From contig NC_060106.1 in assembly GCF_021155765.1 (NCBI RefSeq), forward strand, positions 4,161,501-4,225,500: a stretch of 64,000 nt of DNA. The letters run 5' to 3'. A program made the position numbers and the translations under genes. Of this stretch, positions 42,700 through 52,714 are shown one piece after another (position 1 is the stretch's first letter; every line of letters starts with the position of its first letter). Origin of the DNA: Diprion similis (Eukaryota; Arthropoda; Insecta; Hymenoptera; Diprionidae). The notes below the pieces were generated by a model. The model worked only from the letters and a program-made list of their open reading frames with translations, did not search any database and was not told the DNA's origin.

Positions 42700-43485
42700 A
42701 TTAGACTGTATCAAAAAAATTCACTTTTTTTTTTAATGGTATACTGAAAATATTGTTCAAGATGACGAAAAAGAATTACCATAAAAATTTCAGATTTTAA
42801 TATTGATATTTAGATGTGCCTAATCGCGATTTTCTACTTTCCATAAGAATAACATGGCAAAAATGGTTCTTGCTCCTTGCGATTTTTATAACTAAACAAC
42901 GACGCGTCGCACAGAAAATTAAAAAACATGTTTTTGTAGGAAATTGAACGTTCTACAAAAAAGGTCTCTTGTCATTTTACGATAAATCTATTCTTTCAAA
43001 AGTTATTTGAGGTCAAACATCAACAAAGGACCTATATATATATATTATATATTATATATATTTATTAGTTATTTGAGGTCAATCATCAACAAAGGACCTA
43101 TATATATATATAATAAATATATATAATATATAATATATATATATATATATAGGTCCTTTGTTGATGTTTGACCTCAAATAACTTTTGAAAGAATAGATTT
43201 ATCGTAAAATGACAAGAGACCTTTTTTGTAGAACGTTCAATTTCCTACAAAAACATGTTTATGAATTTTCTGTAGGACGCGTCGTTATCTAGTTATAAAA
43301 ATCGCAAGAAGCAAGAACCATTTTTGCCATGTTATTCTTATGGAAAGTCGAAAATCGCGATGAGGCACATCTAAATATCAATATTAAAATCTGAAATTTT
43401 TATGGTATTTCTTTTTCGTCATCTTGAACAATATTTTCAGTATACCATTAAAAAAAAATAGTCAATTTTTTTGATACAGTCTAAT
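42700..43485. mobile_element. large fold-back element, about 786 bp
   Basis: Two long arms, left about 42700-43033 and right about 43152-43485, are reverse complements with only scattered mismatches (roughly 95% by eye). Both ends carry ATTAGACTGTATCAAAAAAA or its complement. The centre is an AT-only spacer plus an extra direct copy of the innermost 33 bp of the left arm (43067-43099), so the AGTTATTTGAGGTCA unit occurs twice on the left and once inverted on the right. There is no coding frame. It fits a fold-back transposon or inverted MITE pair. If transcribed it would give a long double-stranded hairpin. Confidence 0.8.
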
Positions 43486-45140
43486 GTTCATAAAATATTA
43501 CGGAATGAAGAATTACAGTATCGTTCCCCAGGAAGAAGTATGGAGAAAAAAGAAATCGCTGACTTATAATCTTCAGAAACAATTGCAGCGGTAAATACGA
43601 ACCAAGGTTAATTGTTATTACATTTATAAACAGTACGGTATACAAAGAATGACGCTGAAATGAACTGCAGAATAATAAATGCGTTACAATTGAATTTGAA
43701 ATGTGTGTTAATGCAAAAGACACGATCCGCGTTTCAAAATCTGCGACACGAACTCAAATGAAGGTCACGTTTGGCAAGGTCCGTTTTACCAGAACGCAAA
43801 AAATAAAACCACAACGGAAAATTATCTGGGCATTCTTAGCTCAACCGCTTGTGAATAATCAAAGGTTTTCCCGAGAACAATCTCAATCTGTCAATGAGTT
43901 ATCTAGAAAAGTTTACAAGGACATGATCTAAGATTCTGCACTGTAATAACGCTCGATTCCACACTCACTCGTACTTTTTGTGCTGTAACTAGCTGCCTGA
44001 ACCAACCAAATAAACTTGCTATCAAGGCAATTACACATTTATCGAAAATCAGCAAAGAAAAAAAAACATAAAAAATAACGCAAGATACAAAAAGACGAGA
44101 ATCAAGATCACTGAAGGCTAATTGCACTACGTACGTGAGTTGCACAAAACAGAAAACAAAAAAAAAACTCGAGACACGAAACTCACCTTTGATGTTCGCA
44201 GATTGTTTTTATTCCAGTGACGCGTTTTTTCTTTGGGCCAAACACTGCGTTCGTATATAATTCGTCATTGAGTTTATTGGACAACGCAATCTGCATTCTA
44301 GACTTGTGGCATTCATGATTTCGTTTCGGCTGTAGAAAGCGACCAACGACGTATGACATGGATTTTGCGATCCCAATATAAATGCATTCGAAAAGAGTCC
44401 GCTACAGTTAGACAAAGAGAGAATGAGATCAATTGCTATCTTATTCAAAGAATTTTATTGGCTGTGTCGATTGCTGCGTAGAGCGTGCCAGGGACGTAAT
44501 AGATACAAGATCCCCCCGATGCCCTAGTATTATAACAATCGTTATTAAAAATTCTCGAACATTTTCGAGCAAGAAAGAAACAAATATACCAATATTTTTG
44601 AAATCGTAATTTATGTGCATTTTTATTTTATCCTAATTATTAATCTTCAATGTTTACTAAGAACATTGAGTGTCCATATATATAAATTTGAAGTTTAAAA
44701 ATTTTGAAACTTGCAATAATTAATATATCACAAAAAAAAAGTACTGGAAATTTCGGTCGCGAGTCACAAAATTATTAATCGAGGATCCTGCATCGATCAA
44801 TATCGTGACCCAATTGCTCGTACAATGACATTGATATCTTTTTTATTTATCTAACGCGTGCTTGTGGTCGAAATTACTTATTTGGGTCCCTATAGGTTTG
44901 TCAATTTGATTAACGTTCATTTTATTGTAAATCCGAATGCGCAGTGCGCGTGCCAAAATTTGTGTTGGCCCAGTGCGTTAAGGGCCCTAAATTATGTTAC
45001 TACGCTCCTGAATAGAAAGAGTCTCTTTCTACCCAAATACTACCAGTCGGCCATATTCTACCGGCCTGAGCGTAGTTTTTTTTTTTTTAAACCATCAGGT
45101 ATCTGCCATTCAGGCTATGTCCCAAACGCGTTCGGAAAAC
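43486..45140. other. gene-free AT-rich stretch
   Basis: No supportable gene was found. The 124-codon frame near 44858-45232 has no recognisable family and runs into the possible transposon end. Nothing else was seen. Confidence 0.5.
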
Positions 45141-45262
45141 TTCGAGTTATTCTCTGTTTTTTCTTCGAATTACAGAGGTTTTTGCAAGGGAACAGACTGA
45201 AACTCAGACATATAGATGTTTTTGAGTTATAGAGGTCGAGTTAGCGAGGTGCGATTGTATTA
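45141..45262. mobile_element. possible pogo/Tigger-like terminal remnant
   Basis: On the minus strand this reads as iterated words of the type CGCTAACTCGACCTCTATAACTC followed by CTCTGTAATTCGAA. This resembles the terminal repeats of pogo/Tigger-type Tc1/mariner relatives, which carry repeated 'CTCG-TAACTCGA' motifs. Only one end is seen and no transposase remnant. The resemblance is from memory, so the family assignment is tentative. Confidence 0.35.
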
Positions 45263-45574
45263 TGAAACGGAAATTTACAGTTATCTCCCATATCATGCGT
45301 TGGAAAAGAATCCAGAACTTGGCATTACCGACCGAGTTGTGGAACGCACAACCCAATGTGGCCGACTACCCCTTCCATTTATATTCCTCAGGGTCGCAGG
45401 CATCTCCACACCCACCACAACCCCGCTCCCCGCAGCCGTGGGGATCGACATGCTGATTACTGAAAATACCACTACTGAAATGTTATCTGCAGGCCAGCGA
45501 GTAAATGACAAGTGACAAGATAACCTCAAAAATTACCAACGTCTATTCGTCAGTGATTTAGTTTGATTAAAATA

Positions 45575-46320
45575 ATGTCGCGAACGGGGGCCAGACTTGA
45601 TGCGAAAAAAGTGGTTGGTACCGATAGAATGATTTGACGAGTTAGATTCTTAATTTCAAGAAATTTAGACAAATAACAACACAGTTTATTTCCGATTCTA
45701 TCATTTAGAACTGTTTCCACAATCCCTCGCCCTAGAATCCCTGTGCCTTCTTTTCTACGTCAGTTGTTCGTAACTAAAGTAAAAAATCTAAAATGATTTT
45801 AATATTACTGCATATATTTCAGAATTCAGAGCTCTTTACTCTCACGTATGGCGCACTGGTGACACAGCTTTTAAAAGACTATGAGAATGTGGAAGATGTC
45901 AACAAACAGCTAGAAAGGATGGGATACAACATGGGAATTCGTTTGATTGAAGATTTCCTGGCACGGACTGGCTCAGGAAGGTGTTACGACTTCAGAGATA
46001 CAGCAGAGAAAATTCAAAGTGGCTTTAAGATATTTTTGGGCATAACACCGACCATTACAAATTGGAGTCCGGCAGGAGATGCATTTTCCCTATGTTTTGA
46101 AACCAATCCGTTGACAGAATTTGTGGAATTACCTGACCATTGCTTGAACTTGAAATACTGCAATATACTCACTGGTGTACTCAGAGGCGCTTGTGAAATG
46201 GTACAAATGGAAGTAGCCTCTTGGTTTCTCCAAGATCAACTAAAAAATGATAGCGTGACAGAGATACGAGTAAAGTTTGTCAAACGACTAGAAGATGCCA
46301 TTCCAGCAGGAGAAGATTAA
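45575..46320 (+). CDS. TRAPPC3: TRAPP complex subunit 3 (Bet3)
   Basis: TRAPPC3/Bet3 is a core subunit of the TRAPP complexes, which tether ER-derived vesicles at the early Golgi and act as exchange factor for Rab1. I join exon 1 (45575-45613, beginning MSRTGARLDAKKV) to exon 2 (45823-46320) by a phase-0 intron with donor GTTGGT and acceptor TTTCAG. The product is 178 residues, matching the usual length of about 180. Diagnostic blocks include SELFTLTYGALV (residues 15-26), RLIEDFLAR (53-61), GITPTITNWSPAGD and the C-terminal DAIPAGED. Cys67, in the GRC-DF motif, is equivalent to the conserved acylated cysteine of Bet3. An in-frame ATG at 45793 lies inside the intron and is not the start. The gene converges with APEX1. 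Very sure of identity; the exon 1 donor is the less certain detail. Confidence 0.95.
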
Positions 46321-46814
46321 TCATGTATGTTTTAATCAAACTGGATTAAGATTAGGATTCATACATTAATAATATAAAGCAAACAACAGTTGGATAATAT
46401 GTACTCATTGTTATAAAACCATCCAGAAGATTTAAACATTTGTGAAGCACTACTTTATTTTTTCATATCCTACCAAAACGTCAACAGGATATATTCGAAT
46501 TCTAAAGAATAGTACACTAATTTCATCTACTATTGATTAGAACTGAATAGGAGAACGATAATGAATTCTTGAAATTAACATCCATAGGATACGTATGAAT
46601 GGATTGTTGGTAAATTTACAAAAATTGAGGTATTTATTTAGGACTGAAAAACGTGATACAGTATCTTACAAAGACAGAATCTTGCAGATTTGAAAAGGAA
46701 ATTACCATGGTACTATAAAGTACAACTAAGAAAAATTAAAAATTGATAATACACAGAGATTTGTACATTTTCTTTCGCCGATAACGGGAGAATCTCTGGA
46801 AATGTGACACCCCT
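46321..46814. other. convergent 3' intergenic region (TRAPPC3/APEX1)
   Basis: The 494 bp between the two stop codons should hold both 3' untranslated regions. Minus-strand AATAAA signals for APEX1 lie at 46633-46638 and 46454-46459. If the distal one is used, APEX1 transcripts would reach to within about 135 bp of the TRAPPC3 stop and could overlap its 3' UTR. No canonical plus-strand AATAAA was seen; a variant AATATA lies near 46370. Confidence 0.6.
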
Positions 46815-49026
46815 TTATAAGTTGGCGTAAAGTATTATCGGACAGTGATCGCTGCCAAATACCTGGTCCCTGATAACATTGTCACAAACATTATCTTTTA
46901 TTGTCTTAGAAACCAGAAAGTAATCAATCCTCCTGAAAAACAAATGGTCTGAATAAGAACGTGACAGTCAAATTTGAATGAGAATTCTATGTAAGATCCC
47001 TGAATTAATTGATCAGCAATAACAAGTTACGTTACACATGTTAATATTAAATGTCAAGTGAAATGCATGATCCACACACAAATTGCAAAAACTCTCACCA
47101 TCCAATATTCTTATTTCGTGAATTGTTGAAGTATGCCCAAAACGTATATGCGTCAGTTTTTTCAGGATACAGTTGTCTAAATGTATCAACGTACCCGGCA
47201 TCCAAGAAATCTGTCATACCTTCTCGTTCTTCTTTAGTGAAACCAGCATTTTTCATGTTTGATGTCGGGTTTTTCAAGTCTGTAAAATGAAAATCACACA
47301 TTGCACAGTAAGAATGCTAATGGATCGCTTATACCAAGAAAGAACTTTTTCTCCTTCTGAAATAGCTCTACACTCTCACCTATTTCGTTATGAGCAACAT
47401 TCATGTCTCCGCAAACAATAACTGGCTTCTTTGCGTCCAGCTTTTGAATAAACTCTTTGAAATCTTTGTTCCACTGCAGTCTTTTAGGCAGTGTAACCAG
47501 GTTTTTGCCGGCATTAGGAACATCTAAAAAAATGTGAGACAAACAATGTATAAAAATGTAATCGGACACAGTAAAAGACATGTAAGAATGGTGGTTTATA
47601 TCAAGTGTTATGGAAATGGTAATGAGAAGTTGATTTCGTAATGCCGTAAAATCAAATTAGAGAGTAAATAAAATAATTCAACTCACAGACACAAACTACA
47701 AAATAATTTTCATATTCTGCTGTTATCATTCTACCCTCGTCATCGTGTTTTGGAATGTTCAATCCGTATATAATATCCAAGGGTTCTTCCTTGCTATATA
47801 AAGCAACTCCGCAGTATCCAGATTTCTTGCCTTGTTAGAAAGAATGTTGAGATTAGGGTAAAATTGAGAGAGTGATGACAGGAGAAACATTTAATTGAAT
47901 ATCAAGATTATCTTACTGTCTATAAAGTATTCGTGATATCCTGGAAGTTTTATTTCATCAGGTAGTTTGTCTTTGTCACATTTTGTCTCTTGGAGTGCAA
48001 TAATATCGGCATTTTCCTTCAAAAGATATTCAAACCCATGTTTCTATATGAAAAAAAAAAAAAAACAATATGTGAACAATGTGGCATTAGGCGATACATG
48101 ACGATATAAACAGCGGGAGTAGTAGCTTCGGTTTTATTTGACAATGAAAGCCTGAGTTGTAAAACTTACTTTGAGACATGCTCTAACTCCAGATACGTTC
48201 CAACTGCATATTTTAACGTTGAACTTGTCACCATTGGCATTTAACTTTGGGCAATCAAACTCAATGTCATTTAAGTTTGACTCAGTTTTATTCATCGGAG
48301 CTTTCTTTTGCTCCAATTTGGTTTTCTTTGGAGCTGGTTCGTCATTTGAAGCCTCCTCCTCATCTACATTCCGCTTTGTTTTTTTGCTTGCTGGCTTGGC
48401 GATAGTTTTAGTCTTGATTTCGTCCTCCTGCGAAGTTCCTGCTTCGGCTTTACGTGCTACCTGAATAATATCATTTGAACTTTAGCAAAATCTCCAAAAA
48501 TGGCAAAGTGGTAAATGCTTTCGCTTTTTCGTTCCAAAAACTCTGTTCCGATCGGTGTATGGCGTTTGTGATTGTAGATACATTTATAAAGTGTATTTTA
48601 CCTAGATAACAATCAAGATAAGAAGCGTAAAATACATATCAAGCTTTCATTCAGTGTAATAAACGAATTATTGAATTTTGTAAGAAACAAATTGTACCAT
48701 CAAGATACTAAATACTGTTTGAATGTAGAGTGACTTGAAATGCATCTTGACATAGAAATCATGATATTATCCAATTAACGATAGATACACAAATAACAAT
48801 TTTGGACCAGTCAACTACTAGATTTTATTTACATTTAATATTACTGAAAACCCCAAGACGTAAGTGATAAATATATAGCTGTTGAAAAATGATTTTTGTC
48901 AAGCTAACTAAATGGAGTCCTGAATGCACAAGACGAAAGTGTTACACGAGCGATTGTATTTTGTTAGAGAAAAAGGTTAATGAATAAGATTCTAACCTTT
49001 CGTGGGGCTCTACGTTTTGGTGGCAT
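46815..49026 (-). CDS. APEX1: AP endonuclease (APEX1/Rrp1, ExoIII family)
   Basis: This enzyme cuts DNA 5' of abasic sites in base-excision repair in the nucleus. Seven exons join with consistent phases: 49026-48997, 48460-48170, 48043-47917, 47830-47687, 47523-47380, 47279-47099 and 46932-46815, giving 344 residues. A basic, Lys/Glu-rich disordered leader (about 1-90) precedes the exonuclease-endonuclease-phosphatase fold. Catalytic and metal-binding motifs are intact: KICSWNV (93-99), LQETKC with Glu126, Tyr198 followed by VPNAG, CGDMNVAH with Asp237 and Asn239, and GSDHCP with Asp334 and His335. Cys95 matches the position of the human redox cysteine 65. Ser100 replaces human Asp70, a secondary metal ligand. 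The leader is longer than in human APE1 (318 aa). The gene is divergent from ZCCHC4. The ATG is inferred from frame, from the 10-codon exon and from lack of an alternative. Confidence 0.95.
48461..48996 (-). other. APEX1 intron 1
   Basis: A 536 bp intron, longer than the others in this gene, with donor GTTAGA and acceptor TTCAG. It is AT-rich. I see no embedded gene or repeat. Confidence 0.7.
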
Positions 49027-49599
49027 ATTCGCTGTCACGTGCTTGAATAACCTTAAATTAATATGAGAAACAAATAATCTCTGTGAAAGAAGGCTAAGGA
49101 ATTGGTAATTCAGCGGCACGGTGGAGTAAACAAACGCGTAATTTCGTCCTTGACGCTGCGTGGCAACTCTTCCCAATTCAATTAATCCAAATGCTAAGCG
49201 TGCAACGCTACGCATTGCAAGCGGCGCGCAGCTACAACCGAAAAAACTACACGGACACGTGAGATGAGAACTCACGGAATTTGCTGCTCTTCAATTGTTT
49301 GCTAATGGACTTTCCCGCGCCCGCGACATCGTTTGTTTTGATGTCGTCTGCTGGCCGTCTGCTAGAAAGTTAACTGGACCTGACTTTTCAGTTTCCAGTG
49401 ATATCGTTTATGGTCAACCCAGTATGATTATCATCAATTTTTATTCGCCGAGCTGCTGACGGTGGGAAAACAAATTGATACTTACACGTAGGTTAAACCT
49501 TAATTGGTCAATGTGCATGGGTAGAGAGAAAAAGTAAGGTTAAGTTAGGTTATGTTGAAACAGTATTTACGTTATCTATATTTCAAAGTCCGATAATTG
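49027..49599. promoter_or_regulatory. probable bidirectional promoter, APEX1 / ZCCHC4
   Basis: The start codons of two housekeeping genes face away from each other across 573 bp. The central part, near 49290-49330, is locally GC-rich with CG dinucleotides (CCGCGCCCGCGA), unlike the flanks. No TATA box is evident in a suitable place. The arrangement suggests a shared, TATA-less promoter, although transcription start sites are not visible from sequence alone. Confidence 0.55.
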
Positions 49600-52018
49600 A
49601 TGAAGGAATCGAAAATGAGAATTACGCACACTGATTCTCCAAGCGGCTATCAATGCATTTGGAGCGATTTAGCCGACCATCCAAAATGCCCACATGGTAG
49701 GTCTATGTGAATTTACACAAATTCGCCTTAATTCCAGTATAACCTAGTCCCTGATTAATTTGCGAGCCATCGATCTGTAACTGATACTTGAACCATAAAA
49801 TTCCAGAGATGACTTTGTTCAATGTTTCAGGACCAACATTGCTGTTTGGTCGATACGTCGATGGTGAATATAAACAATTTTATGCATGTTCGGCGTGCCG
49901 AGACAGGAAGCTATGTTCATTTTACTTGGAGCATGGCAGCAAGCCGACGAAGCATCAAAAACAAGCCTGGGAACTCGAGGCAAAAAAAGTAATACCTCGC
50001 TATGATCATCAGAAAATGTTTATTCTACTGAACGAGATATTAGCGACAAATCCAATCAGAAGACTCTACTGCCATGATTGTAGGCGTCTCTCGTTTGTTT
50101 CCGAAAAACACAAGCACAGGGCTCACGATATAATTGAAAATCTTACGGATCATCAGCTGCGTCATCCTACTGAATTTCTCAGACCTCTTGAAAACCCTAA
50201 GAAGGAAGCTCAATATTTGTTCTCTGACCAATCAGTCAGCGACATTATTTTCATGCTGCTCAACCTAGGCGCTAAGCACATCTTATGCATAGGAACCCCA
50301 AGAATTCATGAATTCCTTGTGAATCACCATGAAGACAAAGTTTCTAGTTTGCTGTTGGATTTTGATGGCAGATTTGTAAGTTACATCTTTGAAATAATGT
50401 TTTTACTTCGTGCTTAAAAACCAGACCTACAAAATCTTAATTCCAGGAAGTCTACTTCTTTCAAATACTCTGAAACCTTAAATCCATAGATATCGTGGAA
50501 GCGAACCATATTTAAGTCAAAAGTAAAATACTGATAATTTTTCTCTCTGGAATTTATAGAATATACATATATTTTATAGTATGAAATTATTAGTAAGAAC
50601 GAATGCATTGTTTCAGCATAATTTCTTTGGCCCCTTGAGTTTTTGTTGGTACAATCTCTTCAATCACCATTTCTTTCATGAAGATTCAAAAGATGTCTTG
50701 AGGGATTTTCTGACACAAGATGGTGGCAGGCATACTTATATAATTTGTGATCCACCGTTTGGTGGACGTGTTGAACCTATTTCTCAAACTTTGAAGACAA
50801 TTTATGATTTGCACAGAAAGTGGAATAAAATTGATGCAGAAAGTGATGGACTGAAAACAATGTTCATTTTTCCATATTTTATGGAATCTGTGCTAAGAGA
50901 AAAATCAAACCCACCTGGGATATTGGGAGGTCTGAAAGATCTGAAAATGTTCGACTACAAAGTGGATTATCAAAATCATCCGTTGTTTGTGAAATCACCA
51001 GATAAAATCTTAGCAACGCCGGTTCGCATATTTACAGATATAGATTTAAGTTTATTGACATTACAATCTCATCAAGGTTACAAGTACTGCAAGAAATGCA
51101 ACAAATGGACATTCGAGGAGAATAAACATTGCAAAAAATGTGCAGCGTGCACTTCCAAAGACGGTCGAAGGTACAGGCACTGCAATATCTGTGCACGCTG
51201 CGTCAAACCAACGTGGAAACACTGTAAGAAATGCAATCGATGCACCTTGGAAACTCACAAGTGCGGTGTAGTTCCAAAAATTACTGGACAATGTTTCAGA
51301 TGCAATGAATTTGGTACGGGGCTTGGCATTGTTTAATTCGATTAATTCGAAAATTAAACCATTTCTACCTAGGTCAGAACCTGATATTTTTTAATTTTCA
51401 GGTCATGTGGAAAAAACTTGTACGAAGGATGCTGTAAATATTCCTAAATCGAAAGTGGAAAGCAACAAGGAAACACTAAAAGGGAAGAAGCGCAAGCATC
51501 ACTTGGATGTAAGTGATATCTCTAGTAAAAAAAAGGCTAGAATCGCAAACGCGAGTGAAACATCTATGAAATCACCCGAGGAATTCGAATTAGTATCTAA
51601 TTTGGTTGAAGTGTCCAGAGTCGCTGATTCAGAGAAAGTTGTCTCGACAAAGTTGACGAAAAATGATTTAAAAATGAAAAATAAATATCCGAAGTCAAAA
51701 CTTTTAAACAAAGTTTCAAAACAAGGGAAAGCAATTGATACAGCGTCGCTAGAAAAAATTGAAGCGGAAAATATGGAAGGCATAACGAATGCGAAGAAGA
51801 AGAAGAAGCTTCTCAAGTTGACAAAGTCTACTTCCAAAAGGACAGAGGAAATCACGACAAAGGCGAAAGGGGTCACGTCCATAAAGTCGCAAACAATGAA
51901 CCCTGATTTAGCTGTACTTAAGCAGAAGAAAATATTTGAAAACAAGAAGTCACCAGTCAATGGAAAAAATAAAACATTCACAAATGGTGAAAACCTTCAG
52001 AAACGACAATCAAAGTAA
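49600..52018 (+). CDS. ZCCHC4: rRNA N6-adenosine methyltransferase ZCCHC4
   Basis: ZCCHC4 methylates one adenosine of 28S rRNA, using S-adenosylmethionine, in nucleolus and cytoplasm. Four exons join in phase: 49600-49696, 49831-50375, 50617-51313 and 51402-52018, giving 651 residues. Order of domains: a GRF-type zinc finger (about 30-64, beginning CPHGPTLLFGRY and including FYACSACRDRK); the methyltransferase fold with the catalytic DPPF motif at 259-262 and the conserved FNHHFF before it; a cysteine-rich zinc region (about 372-430); and a CCHC knuckle, C-x2-C-x4-H-x4-C, at 440-453 whose last part is completed by exon 4. A Lys-rich tail of nearly 200 residues follows, longer than in the human protein (513 aa), and probably acts in nucleolar or RNA binding. 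The start is the first ATG in frame with the CPHG block; a second ATG lies five codons on. Very sure. Confidence 0.96.
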
Positions 52019-52074
52019 ACTTATGATATATCAACTTCGCGTGATCGTTTGAAGTCCATTGAAAAGAAATTGCA

Positions 52075-52100
52075 AATAAAGGTGTATAATTTTTAATAAA
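52075..52100 (+). promoter_or_regulatory. ZCCHC4 poly(A) signals
   Basis: Two canonical AATAAA hexamers, at 52075-52080 and 52095-52100, lie 57 and 77 bases after the ZCCHC4 stop codon, the expected place for 3'-end processing. Confidence 0.7.
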
Positions 52101-52579
52101 AAGAAAATCGTGTCAACACGATCGATTTACGTATCACCAGATTAACAATATTTTTTCTGAAGAAGTTGGGAATGGCTCAGTCAGGGAAATTCTTCTTCGC
52201 GATTGTAGGTATTTTTTTAATGTCCACAATAACCGGTTCACCTCGGCGATAATGGAAAGTCACAATGAGTTATCAATTCGGAAACTGTTTTCTACATCAC
52301 CGGTGACCGCAATTTTTTAAAACAGACCGGTAAGAGTGAAAACAAGCAGGATGACGCATACGTCAATGATCGAGAGGACTTGATTATTGTCGTTATATCT
52401 TGACATCAAAGATTGAAATGAAATAAATTAATATTCAATCCTGCACCAAAATAAGCTGCTTTTATTACCATAATTCTTAGAGTGTTCTATTGTGGTTTTA
52501 CCCAGATACAGTTACAATCACGCATATGTTTTCACCCCGTCGCGACGCGGTGAGAATTTCAATTCTCAAGAATTCTCCA

Positions 52580-52618
52580 TATAAATACAACCGGCATCTC
52601 TGAACCCGCATATCAGTC
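52580..52618 (+). promoter_or_regulatory. inotocin core promoter (TATA + initiator)
   Basis: TATAAATA at 52580-52587 is followed by the arthropod initiator consensus TCAGTC at 52613-52618, which puts the probable +1 A at 52615. The spacing of about 35 bp is slightly long but plausible. A start here would give a 5' UTR of about 100 bases before the ATG at 52715. A focused TATA/Inr promoter fits a tissue-restricted neuropeptide gene and contrasts with the neighbouring housekeeping genes. Confidence 0.6.
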
Positions 52619-52714
52619 TTCTCTGGCACTCCGAGTGGTCAGAGGCTCACAGCATCCCCTGGATTCTGGAAAGATATAAATTAGCGAAATCTTTCCACCC
52701 CGTAACGAGCCGTG

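Larger units (their letters stand above)
52019..52714. other. ZCCHC4-inotocin intergenic region
   Basis: This holds the ZCCHC4 3' UTR at its left end and the inotocin core promoter at its right end, listed separately. The middle, about 52110-52560, is AT-rich and shows nothing else recognisable. Confidence 0.6.

Noticed and set aside
44858-45515. Two open frames of about 100-124 codons upstream of TRAPPC3
   Set aside because: No recognisable domain or splice context, and they run through the possible transposon terminus.
45793-45822. ATG-initiated in-frame extension before TRAPPC3 exon 2
   Set aside because: It lies before the TTTCAG acceptor and encodes non-conserved residues. The conserved MSR...KKV start is supplied by the exon at 45575-45613.
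51499-51981. 160-codon minus-strand frame opposite ZCCHC4 exon 4
   Set aside because: Antisense shadow of the lysine-rich tail, giving Phe/Ser-rich sequence.
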